In this document: positions 43,463 through 52,474 of the stretch, in pieces
How positions within the stretch are numbered: position 1 is the first letter of the stretch
Layout of the letters: each line of letters starts with the position of its first letter
NCBI GenBank assembly: GCA_963742205.1
Contig: CAVUKZ010000009.1
Coordinates: 568,215 to 632,214 of the forward strand
Length of the DNA stretch: 64,000 nucleotides
Direction: 5' to 3'
From: WHSW01 sp963742205
GTDB taxonomy: Bacteria > Actinomycetota > Thermoleophilia > Solirubrobacterales > 70-9
Program-made: the position numbers and the translations under genes
Notes under the pieces: generated by a model
Databases searched by the model: none
The model's input: only the letters and a program-made list of their open reading frames with translations
What the model was told of the DNA's origin: nothing

Positions 43463-44907
43463 TCAGACGCGCGCGAACTGACCGTGAAAGCCGAACGGAA
43501 TGTGGTGCGGCGCCTCGGCCCGCGCGAGCTCCTCGAGCGACGCCGCGTCGAGCACCAAGCAGGAAGGAGTTCCCGCGCTCGGAGTCGAGCACGATCGAGA
43601 GCAGGACCCCGTCGTCCTCCGCCGCCCCATCGGGCTCGGCGACGAACACGGGCTCGCCCGCGAAGCACCCGGGCTCCGACCAGACGGTCGTCTCGCGGGT
43701 TTCGAGGTCGGCCTTGACGATGGCCTCCAGCCACCCGGACTCGCCCACCCCGACGCCCCAGACGTAGCGATAGGGCCGCTCGTTGCACCGGCCGTAGTTG
43801 ATCCGCGGCAGCTCGATCGCGGCGTCGCTGAGACGCTCGGAGCCGACCGTGCCGGCGTCGGGGTTGATCCGGAAGCGCCGGAGCTCCGGCCGGGCGACGG
43901 GCTTGCCGGCGCGCAGGCGTTCGAGGTAGAGGTCCTCCACGATCTGCGGGTCGTCGAAGACGCAGATGTCGACCACCACCTCGTCGCCGTCCTCGTAGGA
44001 ATTGACGTGGTGAAAGCCGAAGCAGGCGTCGGTGGTGAACGGCCCTCGCGCCTCGCCCGTGGACCGATCCAGGAGGGTGAAGCGGGTGCCGAGCTCGGGC
44101 TTCCAGCGGTAGTTCTCGATGTACGGGCGGCCGCTGGACGCCAGCCGGAGCGGGTTGACCACGAACGGGAACTCGGCCAGCACGAGCCAGCGTTCGCTGA
44201 GGCCGAACGAGTGCATGTACGCGGGCTCGCCGACCCGCCTGCTCGCGATCACCTCCGGCTTGCCGGCGCCGGGCGCCAGATGGAAGAAGCGGTACTCGTT
44301 GCGCGGTCCGAGGGCGGCCGCGTAGTTGAGCATCCCCTTGCTGGCGCGGTCGAGGTGCGGGTGTGCCGTCGTCAGCATCCCCGGGACCTCGTAGGCGACG
44401 CCGGCCGTTTCGAGCGTCTCGGCGTCGAACTGGACCGGGATGGGGGTCTCGGTCATCGCGATGAAGCGCTCGCCGAGCTTGGTCAGGTTCACGTTGGCGT
44501 TGTCCGAGAGCTGCGGCGAGAACATCGCGCTCACGCGCTGGAAGAGCGTCCGGCACGGGTCGGTCGCGAACTCCGAGAACTTGATCTCGCCCGTGTCGCG
44601 CGCGGCGCGGTACGCGCGGGTCTCGCAGGAAGCGACTCGCGTAGGAGACCGAGCCGTCGCCGATCGCGAACCGATGGAGCATCGCCAGGCCGTCGAACCA
44701 ATGGTTCATCGTGCGCTCCCCCACCTCCCACTTCGCCGGGCCGGTGCGGATCAGCGAGCCCTCGAGCCAGGCCGGAAGCTCACCCGACAGCGCCAGCGAG
44801 TCGACCTCGACCTCGCTCTCGAGCGACTCGAATCCGCGCGCGGGAGAGGCCGTGGAGGCGACGGCGGTCCCCCCTGACGTGGTCACATCGGACGCTGCAG
44901 CCTTCAT
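43463..44907 (-). CDS. Carotenoid cleavage oxygenase family protein (two frameshifts)
   Basis: Fe(II) beta-propeller dioxygenase of about 480 residues. N-terminal LSGELPAWLEGSLIRTGPAKWEVGERTMNHWFDGLAM is typical; His ligands can be placed in LTTAHPHLDR, PAYMHSFGLSE, GFHHVNSYED and the C-terminal PFGFHGQFARV. One-base insertions near 44638 and 43556 break the frame. The start is ATG 44907, because GGAGG lies 6 bases before it inside an earlier ATG context. It diverges from a padR gene, its likely regulator. Substrate (carotenoid, apocarotenoid or stilbene) unknown. Confidence 0.87.
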
Positions 44908-44926
44908 CTCGACCTCCATAGTTCTT

Positions 44927-44955
44927 TTGGCACCATGCGAACTGTAGCGTATAAT
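44927..44955 (+). promoter_or_regulatory. Sigma-70-type promoter of padR, with possible PadR operator
   Basis: TTGGCA (44927-44932), 17-base spacer, TATAAT (44950-44955). Initiation about 7 bases later would fall at the GTG at 44963, giving a leaderless mRNA. ATGCGAA and its imperfect inverse TCGGCAT flank the -10 region (44935-44961), which could be an operator. Confidence 0.7.
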
Positions 44956-44962
44956 CGGCATC

Positions 44963-45492
44963 GTGTCGGAGACGCGCCTCACCCCCACCTCGTACGTGAT
45001 CCTGGGCCTGGTCGAGCTGCTGAAGACGGCCACCCCGTACGACCTCAAGCGGGGCGCGACGCTCGGCGTGGGTCACTTCTGGTCGCTGCCGCACACCCAG
45101 CTCTACTCGGAGCCGGCGCGACTGGCCGAGGGCGGATACCTCGATGAGGAGCGAGAGCGCGGCGGCCGCCGCCGGCGGCTCTACCGGCTCACGCCAAAGG
45201 GGCGTGACGCGCTGGCCAAGTGGCGCTCCGAGTCCGACGTCCGAGCTCTACGAGCTGCGCGATCAGGGTCTGCTGAAGCTCTTCTTCGGCGCCGACCCGG
45301 CCACGCTGGCCGAGGCCCAACTCGCCGCCCACCGCGAGAACCTGCGGGCCTTCGAGCGAGCTGCGCAAGGAGGCGGAGGCGGCGGACGTGCCCGAGGGGG
45401 TGCGGCTCACCCTCGAGGCCGGGATCGGCCACGCGCGCGAGTACGTGCGCTTCTGGTCGCGGCTCGGCAAGCGCCTCGAGCGCGGCGCCTAG
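44963..45492 (+). CDS. PadR family transcriptional regulator (two frameshifts)
   Basis: About 175 residues. The winged helix reads TSYVILGLVELLKTATPYDLKR, FWSLPHTQLYSEPARLAEGG and the wing RRRRLYRLTPKGRDAL; PadR proteins normally have similar TPYEL and YPxLxxLE features. The C-terminal dimerisation helices (ELRDQGLLKLFFGADPATL, RKEAEAADVPEGVRLTLEAG, FWSRLGKRLERGA) are spread over other frames, so shifts are needed near 45240 and 45360. The gene ends at TAG 45490-45492, sharing CTAG with the convergent SnoaL gene. Confidence 0.85.
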
Positions 45493-45869
45493 GACCAGAA
45501 CTCGGCGCTGTACTCGGGGAGCGCGTCGACCATCCACATCCGGGTGATGCCCGCGTCGGACAGCTCGAGCAGGAACCCGGCGTGGTTGTGGAGCGCCCGC
45601 CCGTCGCGCTCGGCGCGGATCTCGACCATCGCCAGGACCCAGCGGTCGTCGACGCCGAGCACCTGCGTGACCCCGATGCTCCCGCCGGCGGCGTGCAGGT
45701 CGGGCAGCCGCTCCATGTATTCGTCGCGGCCGCTCACCACGTCCGCGCCGCCCTCGGCGTTGGTCACGTAGGAGACGAGCTCGGGATCGAGCGCGCCGCG
45801 GACCGCGTCGAAGTCGCCGCGGCCGTAGGCGTCGAAGAACTCGCGAGCGCGCTGCTCGGGAGGACTCAC
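45489..45869 (-). CDS. SnoaL-like (NTF2 fold) protein
   Basis: 126 residues of the cone-shaped NTF2 fold: REFFDAYGRGDFDAVRGALDP, then DVVSGRDEYMERLPDL, and a C-terminal MWMVDALPEYSAEFWS. Such small proteins act as ketosteroid-isomerase-like enzymes or binding proteins. The GTG start at 45869 directly follows a hairpin repeat that contains its ribosome binding site. Its stop overlaps that of padR. Confidence 0.8.
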   Translation of the reverse strand: MSPPEQRAREFFDAYGRGDFDAVRGALDPELVSYVTNAEGGADVVSGRDEYMERLPDLHAAGGSIGVTQVLGVDDRWVLAMVEIRAERDGRALHNHAGFLLELSDAGITRMWMVDALPEYSAEFWS

Positions 45870-45870
45870 T

Positions 45871-45893
45871 TAAGGCGCCTCAACAACGGCGCG
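45871..45893 (-). repeat. Start-codon-proximal hairpin repeat, copy 3
   Basis: Plus strand TAAGGCGCCTCAACAACGGC then GCG. Stem GCGCC (45875-45879) pairs with GGCGC (45888-45892) around TCAACAAC. One base upstream of the SnoaL-like gene's GTG. Confidence 0.6.
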
Positions 45894-45905
45894 GCTCGCT
45901 CGCGC

Positions 45906-46817
45906 TCACTTCAACTTGAAGGCGCGGATCCGGTCCTTGTAGGCGCCCTTGTCGCGCGCGTACACACCGTGCGCGAGCGCCTGCACGATCGCCAGAAGCG
46001 AAGTGTTCGAGCGCGTGAACGAGGGCCCGTTGGAGGAGTAGTAGAGAGTCAGGTCGGAGTGCTGGCCGATGTCCGAGAGCGTCGCATCGGTGATCGCCAT
46101 CGTCGCGGCCCCGCGGTGCTTGGCGAGCTTCATCGCCCTGACCACGATCGGGTGCGCCCGACCGGCGGAGAAGGCGATGACCAGGGAGTCCTCGTCGACC
46201 CGCGAGAGGCGGGTGATCGAGTCCTGGCGCGGGCTGGCGACGACCTCGGCGCGAATGTCGAGCAGCGCCAGGAGGTGGCGCAGGTAGCTGGCGAAGAAGG
46301 CCAGCTGGTCCATGCCGACGATCATCACGCGGTTGGCCGCGGCGAGCGCGGTCACGCAGGCCTCGACCTGCTCGCGGGTGAGATTGCGGACCGTCTCCTC
46401 GACGTTCGCGTGGTCGGCGGCCAGCGAGGCCTCGAACTCGGAGTGGTCGAAGTCGAACAGGGGCGCGGTTGAGGTGCCGCCCTCTTGGGGGGCGCGGCTG
46501 CGGTATTCCTCGATCGCCGCCTGCTGCAGCTCGGGGTAGCCCTCGAAGCCGAGCGCCTGAGAGAACCGCACGACCGTCGACGATGAAGTGTCGGCGCGTC
46601 GAGCCAGCTCCTCGGCCGTTTGGAACGCCGCCTCGTCGAGGTGATCGACGATGTAGCGCGCGACGTCCTTCTGCGAGCGCGAGAACTCATCGAAGCGCTC
46701 GGTGATGTAGGTGGACAGCGCCTTGCCGTTGGGCCGCACCGGGGCCCGGCGCCCATTGGAGCCGGAGGCGGAGCGCGTGCGAGGCGCGGGACGAGACTTG
46801 GTTGCGGTCTTGCTCAC
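45906..46817 (-). CDS. MurR/RpiR family transcriptional regulator
   Basis: 303 residues. After a basic 35-residue leader, the HTH_6 domain spans FDEFSRSQKDVARYIVDHLD and DTSSSTVVRFSQALGFEGYP; a SIS sugar-phosphate-binding domain follows (NRVMIVGMDQLAFFASYLRH, VIAFSAGRAHPIVVRAMKLA, MAITDATLSDIGQHSD). It likely senses a phosphosugar. No sugar-utilisation genes are adjacent. Confidence 0.9.
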   Translation of the reverse strand: MSKTATKSRPAPRTRSASGSNGRRAPVRPNGKALSTYITERFDEFSRSQKDVARYIVDHLDEAAFQTAEELARRADTSSSTVVRFSQALGFEGYPELQQAAIEEYRSRAPQEGGTSTAPLFDFDHSEFEASLAADHANVEETVRNLTREQVEACVTALAAANRVMIVGMDQLAFFASYLRHLLALLDIRAEVVASPRQDSITRLSRVDEDSLVIAFSAGRAHPIVVRAMKLAKHRGAATMAITDATLSDIGQHSDLTLYYSSNGPSFTRSNTSLLAIVQALAHGVYARDKGAYKDRIRAFKLK

Positions 46818-46903
46818 GGCCGGTTGTTTCGCCTCACCGAGCGCTTTTCCTTTTCGGCCGGGTCACTGCAATTTCGCTCGGCAACGGACGCCGGCCGTGA
46901 TAG

Positions 46904-47297
46904 ATGTCCCCCGTGGACCTCGAGCAGGCACTGCGGCTGCAGAACCGCTTCATGATCGGCTTCGACCTCGCGCTGGGGTCGGGGGCGCTGTTCGCGCCCG
47001 ACCAGACGCTGCTCGTGCTCGGCCACGACGAGCCGTCGCCGGAGGCCCGGCGCCTGCTTCCAGCGCTGCGGCCCGATCTGGCTCACGTTCGCCGCCGCCC
47101 ACGCCGTCGCCGACCGGCGCGGCGAGCCCCGCGACTGGTGGGCGCTCGCCTGGCTGCGCGGGACCGAGATCGCGACCGACGCCGTGTGGTCGCGCTCGTC
47201 CTCGTTCTCGGCTCGCGGCCGCGCGGGGATGATCTTCGCCGGGGCGGCCAACGTGGCGATGACCGCCGGCTTCGCCTGGCTCGCCCGCCGCCGCTGA
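46904..47297 (+). CDS. Small membrane protein, unknown (one frameshift)
   Basis: About 130 residues: DLEQALRLQNRFMIGFDLAL, LFAPDQTLLVLGHDEPSPEA, then after a one-base shift near 47062 CGPIWLTFAAAHAVADRRGE, RDWWALAWLRGTEIATDAVW and a last segment AGMIFAGAANVAMTAGFAWL. The hydrophobic pattern gives about four helices. I do not recognise a named family. The shift is needed to keep the hydrophobic pattern and a sensible stop. Confidence 0.6.
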
Positions 47298-47366
47298 GAC
47301 CGACTACTGGTAGAGCGCGGCGCAGACGGCGACGACCGCGAGGGCCACTCGGCGACAATCGAGCAT

Positions 47367-47702
47367 GTGAACAGGTTCGAGGATCTGCCGGACGCGCGGA
47401 CGAGCCTCGTCGGCCACACGGACGACGGCGACGAGGCGTGGCTGATCCGCTCGGTCTCGCAGAAGCTCTATTGGTGTCCCGGTTGCCACGACGAGATCCC
47501 GATCGGGGCCGAGCACGTCGTCGTCCAGTACGTGCGGCGAATCGGCGGCACCGAGCATCACCACTGGCACCGCACGTGTGCCACCGAACGCCTGCTCGGC
47601 CAGCTGCGCGGGGTGCGCACGGTGGCGGCCGGCGAGTCCCAGCGCGGGCGCCTCGAAGCGCGCGGCCGGCGCCCGGCGGGACGCCGGCGGCGACCGCGCT
47701 GA
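47367..47702 (+). CDS. Small zinc-site protein, unknown
   Basis: 111 residues, GTG start. A probable metal site is formed by YWCPGCHDEIPIG and HHHWHRTCATERLL (Cys-x2-Cys ... His ... Cys). N-terminal LPDARTSLVGHTDDGDEAWL precedes it. The C-terminus is Arg-rich (RRPAGRRRRPR), suggesting nucleic-acid contact. Similar short proteins occur across actinobacteria without known function (recollection, not verified). Confidence 0.68.
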   Translation: MNRFEDLPDARTSLVGHTDDGDEAWLIRSVSQKLYWCPGCHDEIPIGAEHVVVQYVRRIGGTEHHHWHRTCATERLLGQLRGVRTVAAGESQRGRLEARGRRPAGRRRRPR

Positions 47703-47705
47703 GCG

Positions 47706-49284
47706 CTACGAGCCCGAGGCGGCCTTCTCGCGGTCCTTGAGCACGCGGCGGAGGATCTTGCCCGACGGCGACTTGGGGATCTCCTCGACGACCTCGACGA
47801 GCCGGATCCGCTTCTGCGGCGAGACCTGCTCGGCGACCCACGTCCATCAGCTCGTCGGCGTCGAGCTCGTCGCCGGCCGGGACGACGTACGCCTTCGGCA
47901 GCTCCCCGCACTCCTCGTCGGGGACGCCGATCACGGCGACGTCGGCGACGTCGGGATGGTTCATGGATCAGCGCCTCGAGCTCGGCCGGGGCGACCTGGA
48001 AGCCCTTGTACTTGATCAGCTCCTTGAGCCGGTCGACGATCTCGAAGAAGCCGTCGGCGTCGACGACGCGATGTCGCCGGTGTGCAGCCAGCCGTCCGCG
48101 TCGATCGTCGCCGCGGTCGCCTCCTCGTTGTTGAGGTAGCCCTTCATCACCTGCGGGCCGCGGATCCACAGCTCGCCGCGCTCGCCCTCGCCGACGTCCT
48201 CGCCGGTCTCGGGGTCGACGAGGCGGCACTCGGTGCTCGGGATCGAGCGGGCCGATCGAGCCGGGCTTGTTCTCGCTCGGGCGCGGATCACGTGGGTGAC
48301 GGGGCTCGTCTCGGTCAGGCCGTAGCCCTGGATCACGTTGCAGTCGAGCCGCTCGGCGACCTTCTCGGCCAGCTCGGCGCCGAGCGGCGCGGCGCCCGAC
48401 ATGATCGTCTCGCACGCGACGAGAGGTCGTGGTCGTCGACCGCCGGGTGCTTGGCGAGCGCCAGCGCGATCGGCGGCACCACGTAGCGTCCGGGTGACCC
48501 CGTGCTCGTCGAGCAGATGTCGAGGAACTGCTCGAGGTCGAACCGCGGCATGGTCACGATCGTCGCGCCGTCGCGCAGCCCCTGGTTCATGATCACCGTC
48601 ATCCCGTAGATGTGGAAGAACGGCAGGCAGCCGATCAGGGTGTCGTCGTCGCCGATCGAGAGCGCGGCCTGCATCTGGACCAGGTTCGCGACGAGGTTGC
48701 GGTGGGTGAGCATCACGCCCTTCGGCAGCCCGGTCGTGCCGCTCGAGTACGGGAGCACCGCGAGGTCGTTCGTCGGGTCGATGTCGAGGCTCGGGCGCGG
48801 CGTCGGGATCGCCGAGGAGGTCGGCGAACGGCTTCGCGCCCTCCTCCTCGCCGACCACGTAGACCTGGTCGCCGATCCCGGCCTGCGCGGCCGCCCTCCA
48901 GCGCCGTGTCGAGACACGGGCCGACGGTGACCAGCATGCTGGGCGCCCGAGTCCTCGAGCTGGTGGGCGAGCTCGTTCGCGGTGTAGAGCGGGTTGACGG
49001 TCGTGCACGTGCCGCCGGCCGACGCCGCGCCGTGGAAGACGACCGCGTACTCGGGCACGTTCGGCATGTAGACGGCGAGCGCGTCGCCCTTGCCGAACCC
49101 GCGCTCGGCGAGCCCGGCCGCGAGCGCGCGGATCGCCCGCTCGAGCTCCGCGTAGGTGAGCGTGCGACCGGACGGGCCGTCGATCAGGGCGGGCTCGTCG
49201 GCCCGCTCGGCGACGCGCGATGACGAACGAGGTCACGTCGGTGTCCGGGATCTCGACATCGGCGTCCGGGCTGCGGTGGATCAC
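47706..49284 (-). pseudogene. Acyl-CoA synthetase, 4-coumarate-CoA ligase-like, with many frameshifts
   Basis: An adenylate-forming enzyme spread over all three minus frames. N-terminal MIHRSPDADVEIPDTDVTSF; then VYMPNVPEYAVVFHGAASAG; the AMP-binding loop LPYSSGTTGLPKGVMLTHRN; CLPFFHIYGMTVIMNQGLRD; VIQGYGLTETSPVTHV; ELWIRGPQVMKGYLNNEEAT; and a C-terminal PKSPSGKILRRVLK with the catalytic Lys. I count at least eight single-base indels (for example near 47838, 47964, 48070, 48250, 48425, 48490, 48805, 48950, 49220). Conserved residues are otherwise intact, so poor local assembly is likelier than decay. Confidence 0.82.
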
Positions 49285-49344
49285 GTCTCCTCCATCTCCT
49301 GCGCTGAACCGGCAGCCTGAACCTACCGCCTGACGGGCGCCGGG

Positions 49345-50238
49345 TCAGGCCTTCAGTGCCCACCAGTAGCGCTCGAGCCTGGCGACGAACCGTTTTGGCT
49401 TCTCGGCCAGCAGGCGGTGCCCCGTAGGCGAACGCCTCTTCCTGCAGCTCGGCTCGACGCCTGCCCGGCGAGCTCTCGCAGCTGCTCGCGTTGCTCGGCG
49501 GTGAGCTGGGCGCCGACCTCGTCGAGATCGGCGTTGAGGACGGCGAGGTCGTGGTCGTCGCCCAGGCGGTCGGAGAGCTCGTGCGCCTCGTCGGCGGTCG
49601 CGCCCAGAACCGCCGGCCAGGCGCGCCGCACGATCCGCAACGCGTACCAGAGGTCCTTGGACCGCTTTCGCCATTCGTGCAGCGCCTCGTCGCTGCGCTT
49701 CTTGCGCGCCGAGCGGAAGGTCTTGCGCGCCCGGGCGTAAGCGCGCCTCAGGCCCGGTCGCAGGAGGTCGAAGCCGTCGCGCTCGAGCGGCCAGTCGTCG
49801 ATCGCAGGCGTCGCCGCTTGCGATCGCGGAGGCCGCCTTGTCCCGCACGTTCTCAAGCTCGCCGTTCGCCGGCCCATCGCCGCCGAGTGCCGCGCGCACG
49901 GCCCACCAGCCCCCGACCGGTGACTCGTCCGGAAAGCGCTCGGCGAGCCCGTCGATCGTTCCGAGGCGCACCTGTGCGTCGCGGGCATCTGAGAGTGCCC
50001 GCCCGGCGTCCCGGAAGCGCTCGTTCTCCCGGACATAGGTCTTCTTGTCGATCACAGGCCGGACGAGCTTCAGCGTGGCGCGCAGCTTCTTCATGTCCTT
50101 GCGCGCCTCGTGCACCGCCTCGACCTGATCAGCGTCCTCGTCGCGTAGGCGCTCGACGGCGTCCTCCACGCGCTCGTGTGCGATGCGGCGAATCCCGTCC
50201 CCCTCGGACTCCTTCCTCTTCAGCTCGAAAGCGGTCAT
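49345..50238 (-). CDS. CHAD domain protein (at least two frameshifts)
   Basis: About 298 residues of the all-helical CHAD fold, which binds inorganic polyphosphate through conserved His and basic residues: DQVEAVHEARKDMKKLRATL, NERFRDAGRALSDARDAQV, LHEWRKRSKDLWYALRIVRR, LGDDHDLAVLNADLDEV, and the end KPKRFVARLERYWWALKA. Frame changes near 49812 and between 49420 and 49465. The ATG at 50238 overlaps the CYTH gene stop (ATGA). Confidence 0.85.
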   Translation of the reverse strand: MTAFELKRKESEGDGIRRIAHERVEDAVERLRDEDADQVEAVHEARKDMKKLRATLKLVRPVIDKKTYVRENERFRDAGRALSDARDAQVRLGTIDGLAERFPDESPVGGWWAVRAALGGDGPANGELENVRDKAASAIASGDACDRRLAARARRLRPPATGPEARLRPGAQDLPLGAQEAQRRGAARMAKAVQGPLVRVADRAARLAGGSGRDRRRGARALRPPGRRPRPRRPQRRSRRGRRPAHRRATRAAARARRAGVEPSCRKRRSPTGHRLLAEKPKRFVARLERYWWALKA

Positions 50239-50699
50239 CGCGGCCTCCCTCGGGTTGCCAGGGTCTCGTTCAGGTATTGGTGCTCGCCGGTCACCTCGTG
50301 GCCGAACCAGGGCGGCGGCTCGAAGGCATCGGCGGCGGAGTCGTCCGGGAACTCGACCTCCGCCACCACGAGCCCGGCGAGGTCGCCGGAATAGAGGTCG
50401 AGCTCGATCTGACGGTCGCCGTACGGAAGCCGGTACCGGGTCTTCGTCACCCGGCGACCCTCCGTGAGCGGCCACAGTCGTTCGAACGCATCCGCGTCGA
50501 GCTCAATCTCCTCCTCGGCTCGCGAGCGACCGTGCCCCGCCTTCACCGTCAACAGGTGACGGCCGGCCCTACGACGGAGGCGAACCTCCGCCCCGCCCTC
50601 ATCGTCGACAAGGGCCAGATAGCCCTGCTCGATCGAGTCTCCCTCGTTGTCGCCGAGGTCGGGAAGGTCGCCGACCAGGAACTTGCGCTCGATCTCCAT
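50235..50699 (-). CDS. CYTH domain (triphosphate tunnel) protein
   Basis: 154 residues. MEIERKFLV is the EXEXK signature of tripolyphosphatases and class IV adenylate cyclases; RLRRRAGRHLLTVKAGHG, EEEIELDADAF, KTRYRLPYGDRQIELDLY and VVAEVEFPDD supply the tunnel's alternating basic and acidic residues. Start ATG 50699 fixed by the signature. With the overlapping CHAD gene this is probably a (poly)phosphate-processing pair. Confidence 0.92.
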   Translation of the reverse strand: MEIERKFLVGDLPDLGDNEGDSIEQGYLALVDDEGGAEVRLRRRAGRHLLTVKAGHGRSRAEEEIELDADAFERLWPLTEGRRVTKTRYRLPYGDRQIELDLYSGDLAGLVVAEVEFPDDSAADAFEPPPWFGHEVTGEHQYLNETLATRGRPR

Positions 50700-50835
50700 G
50701 GTGATCTGTTGCCCCAGTCTCGCGCACGCCGAATCCTGTCCCGGAAGGCGGCAAAGTTCGAGGCCCGCCGGACGCCTCGCCGCGATGCGGTTGGTCGTCA
50801 CGCCCCGAGCAGGAACCCCGCCGCTCGACCGGCGA

Positions 50836-50858
50836 GGTAAAAGCTGCTGGGGCCCAGC
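50836..50858 (-). terminator. Possible terminator of the STAS gene
   Basis: GCTGG/CCAGC stem (50846-50858) followed by AGCTTTTACC on the minus strand. Short and with only four T. The rest of the 216-base gap up to the STAS gene shows nothing else. Confidence 0.35.
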
Positions 50859-50915
50859 GGGCCTCTTTCCGCGCGGCTACCCCTGGGGGTTACCGCTAAG
50901 CGAGCACCAAGCATC

Positions 50916-51269
50916 TCACTCCGCCGCGACGGCCGCCTCGAGCGCCTCGGCGAGGGTCGCGAGCACCGGCACCGTCTGGTCGATCCCGGTCAGCGACAGC
51001 ATGTCGGCCACCGAGGACTCGGGCCGGGAGGCGATCGCGATCTTGCTCTGACCGTTGGTGAGCGCGCGCGCGGCGCCGACGATCAGGGCCACCGCGGTCG
51101 AGTCAAGGAACGAGCAGCGGGTGAGGTCGAGGACCAGGGCGCGCTCGGGATCCGAGGAGGCGCGGCCGAGCACGCGCTCGGCCTTGTCGGCGACTGACAG
51201 GTCGAACTCGCCCGCGATCGAAACGATCCGAGCATTCGGATGAACGGCCTCTGTCAAGTCGAACGGCAT
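50916..51269 (-). CDS. STAS domain anti-sigma factor antagonist-like protein
   Basis: 117 residues. NARIVSIAGEFDLSVADKAE and LVLDLTRCSFLDSTAVALIV carry the SpoIIAA/RsbV-type fold with the phospho-accepting Ser in LDST. No anti-sigma kinase is next to it. ATG 51269 preferred over an upstream TTG at 51287. Confidence 0.87.
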   Translation of the reverse strand: MPFDLTEAVHPNARIVSIAGEFDLSVADKAERVLGRASSDPERALVLDLTRCSFLDSTAVALIVGAARALTNGQSKIAIASRPESSVADMLSLTGIDQTVPVLATLAEALEAAVAAE

Positions 51270-51380
51270 GCCGTAAGCGAGGCGCAAGCGCCCCGGACGC
51301 TCACAGTGGTTCGGGCGGTACGCGCGTGCTCCTGCTTTTCACCTCCGGTTCGCGTCGCGCAGCGCGGGTAGTCCCGGAGG

Positions 51381-51866
51381 ATGACTCCCAAGGCGCTCGA
51401 GGGCTATCTCAATGACCATCTGGGCGGGGCGATGCTCGGCAGCGACCTCGCGCAGCAGATCCGCGACCAAAACGAGGGCGAGCCGCTCGGTGAGGTGATG
51501 CAGCGCCTCGCCGCGGAGATCGAGGAGGATCGCGAGACCCTGGTCGAGCTGATGGATGCACTCGATGTCACGCGCAACCCGGTCAAGCAGGTCACGGGCT
51601 GGGTCGCCGAGAAGGCGAGTCGGGTCAAGTTCAGCGGGGCGACCTCGGGTGAGCCGGAATACGGCACGTTCATGGCGATCGAGAGCCTCCGCCTCGGCGT
51701 CGCCGGGAAGCGGTGCCTGTGGATCGCTCTGCGCGAGGTTCGCGACGACTATCCCGAGCTTCGGAACCTGGACCTCGATGGGCTGATCGAGCGCGCGTCG
51801 TCGCAGGAGAGCGAGCTCGAGCGCGAGCGCGTCGCCGCCGGCGCCGCGGCGCTCGGCCGCGCCTGA
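51381..51866 (+). CDS. Conserved helical protein, unknown
   Basis: 161 residues, ATG start. Predicted mostly helical with two or more long amphipathic stretches: GYLNDHLGGAMLGSDLAQQI, GEVMQRLAAEIEEDRETLVE, NPVKQVTGWVAEKASRVKFS, FMAIESLRLGVAGKRCLWIA. The pattern recalls ferritin-like four-helix proteins but lacks a clear ExxH pair. Not recognised. Confidence 0.7.
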   Translation: MTPKALEGYLNDHLGGAMLGSDLAQQIRDQNEGEPLGEVMQRLAAEIEEDRETLVELMDALDVTRNPVKQVTGWVAEKASRVKFSGATSGEPEYGTFMAIESLRLGVAGKRCLWIALREVRDDYPELRNLDLDGLIERASSQESELERERVAAGAAALGRA

Positions 51867-51921
51867 GGGCTCGCCCATCCAACGAGCCGGCGTGCCGCGG
51901 CGGTGATACTGAGCTCGCGGC

Positions 51922-52458
51922 ATGGAGCTCGACCTCGACGCGTGGTTAGGAGACCCGCAGGTGCGCACGCGCCACCGGCGGGCGGCCGCGGTCCCGCGGG
52001 AGCGCCTCTGGCACGCGGCCGAAGCTGTCCTCGTCAGCGACGCGCCGACGCTCGGGCGGGTCCTGCGCTGGCGGATCCCGGGGACCCCGGCTGAGCTGCC
52101 GTTCCGCGAGGTGTTCCGGCGCTATCCGTTCTCGGTGCTCGACGAGGGCGACGGCTGGTCGATCTCCGGTCTGGCCGGCCGGGTGTGGTCCCTGCGTCGC
52201 GACTATCCCGAGCTCGCCGGCGCCGACGAGTTTCGCGACTGGGACGAGCCCGGCACCGTCCGGGTCCTGTTCGCCCACTGGGTCGAGGACGACGGCGACG
52301 ACGGCTCGGCCCTCGTCAGCGAGTCGCGGGTCCAGCCGGTCGACCGCAGCGCGCGGTGGCGGATGCGGGCGCTGTGGGGGACCGTGGGCCGCTTCGAGCG
52401 CCTGATCGGCGGCGAGGCCCTGACCGCCGCGACGCGACGGGCCACGGAGGGCCGGTGA
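51922..52458 (+). CDS. SRPBCC/DUF2867-like protein, unknown
   Basis: 178 residues. LWHAAEAVLVSDAPTLGRVL, FSVLDEGDGWSISGLAGRVW and a C-terminal SARWRMRALWGTVGRFERLI resemble START/SRPBCC lipid-binding proteins found in actinobacteria. No catalytic motif. The family match is by general pattern only. Confidence 0.68.
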   Translation: MELDLDAWLGDPQVRTRHRRAAAVPRERLWHAAEAVLVSDAPTLGRVLRWRIPGTPAELPFREVFRRYPFSVLDEGDGWSISGLAGRVWSLRRDYPELAGADEFRDWDEPGTVRVLFAHWVEDDGDDGSALVSESRVQPVDRSARWRMRALWGTVGRFERLIGGEALTAATRRATEGR

Positions 52459-52474
52459 CCGACCACACTGAGGC

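Noticed and set aside
47367..50699. Mobile element or prophage scar explaining the broken genes
   Set aside because: No transposase, terminal repeats, target duplication or composition change; breaks are single-base indels.
50820..50915. Cobalamin or other riboswitch before the CYTH/STAS genes
   Set aside because: Only a short GCTGGGGCCCAGC palindrome is present; no conserved riboswitch core.
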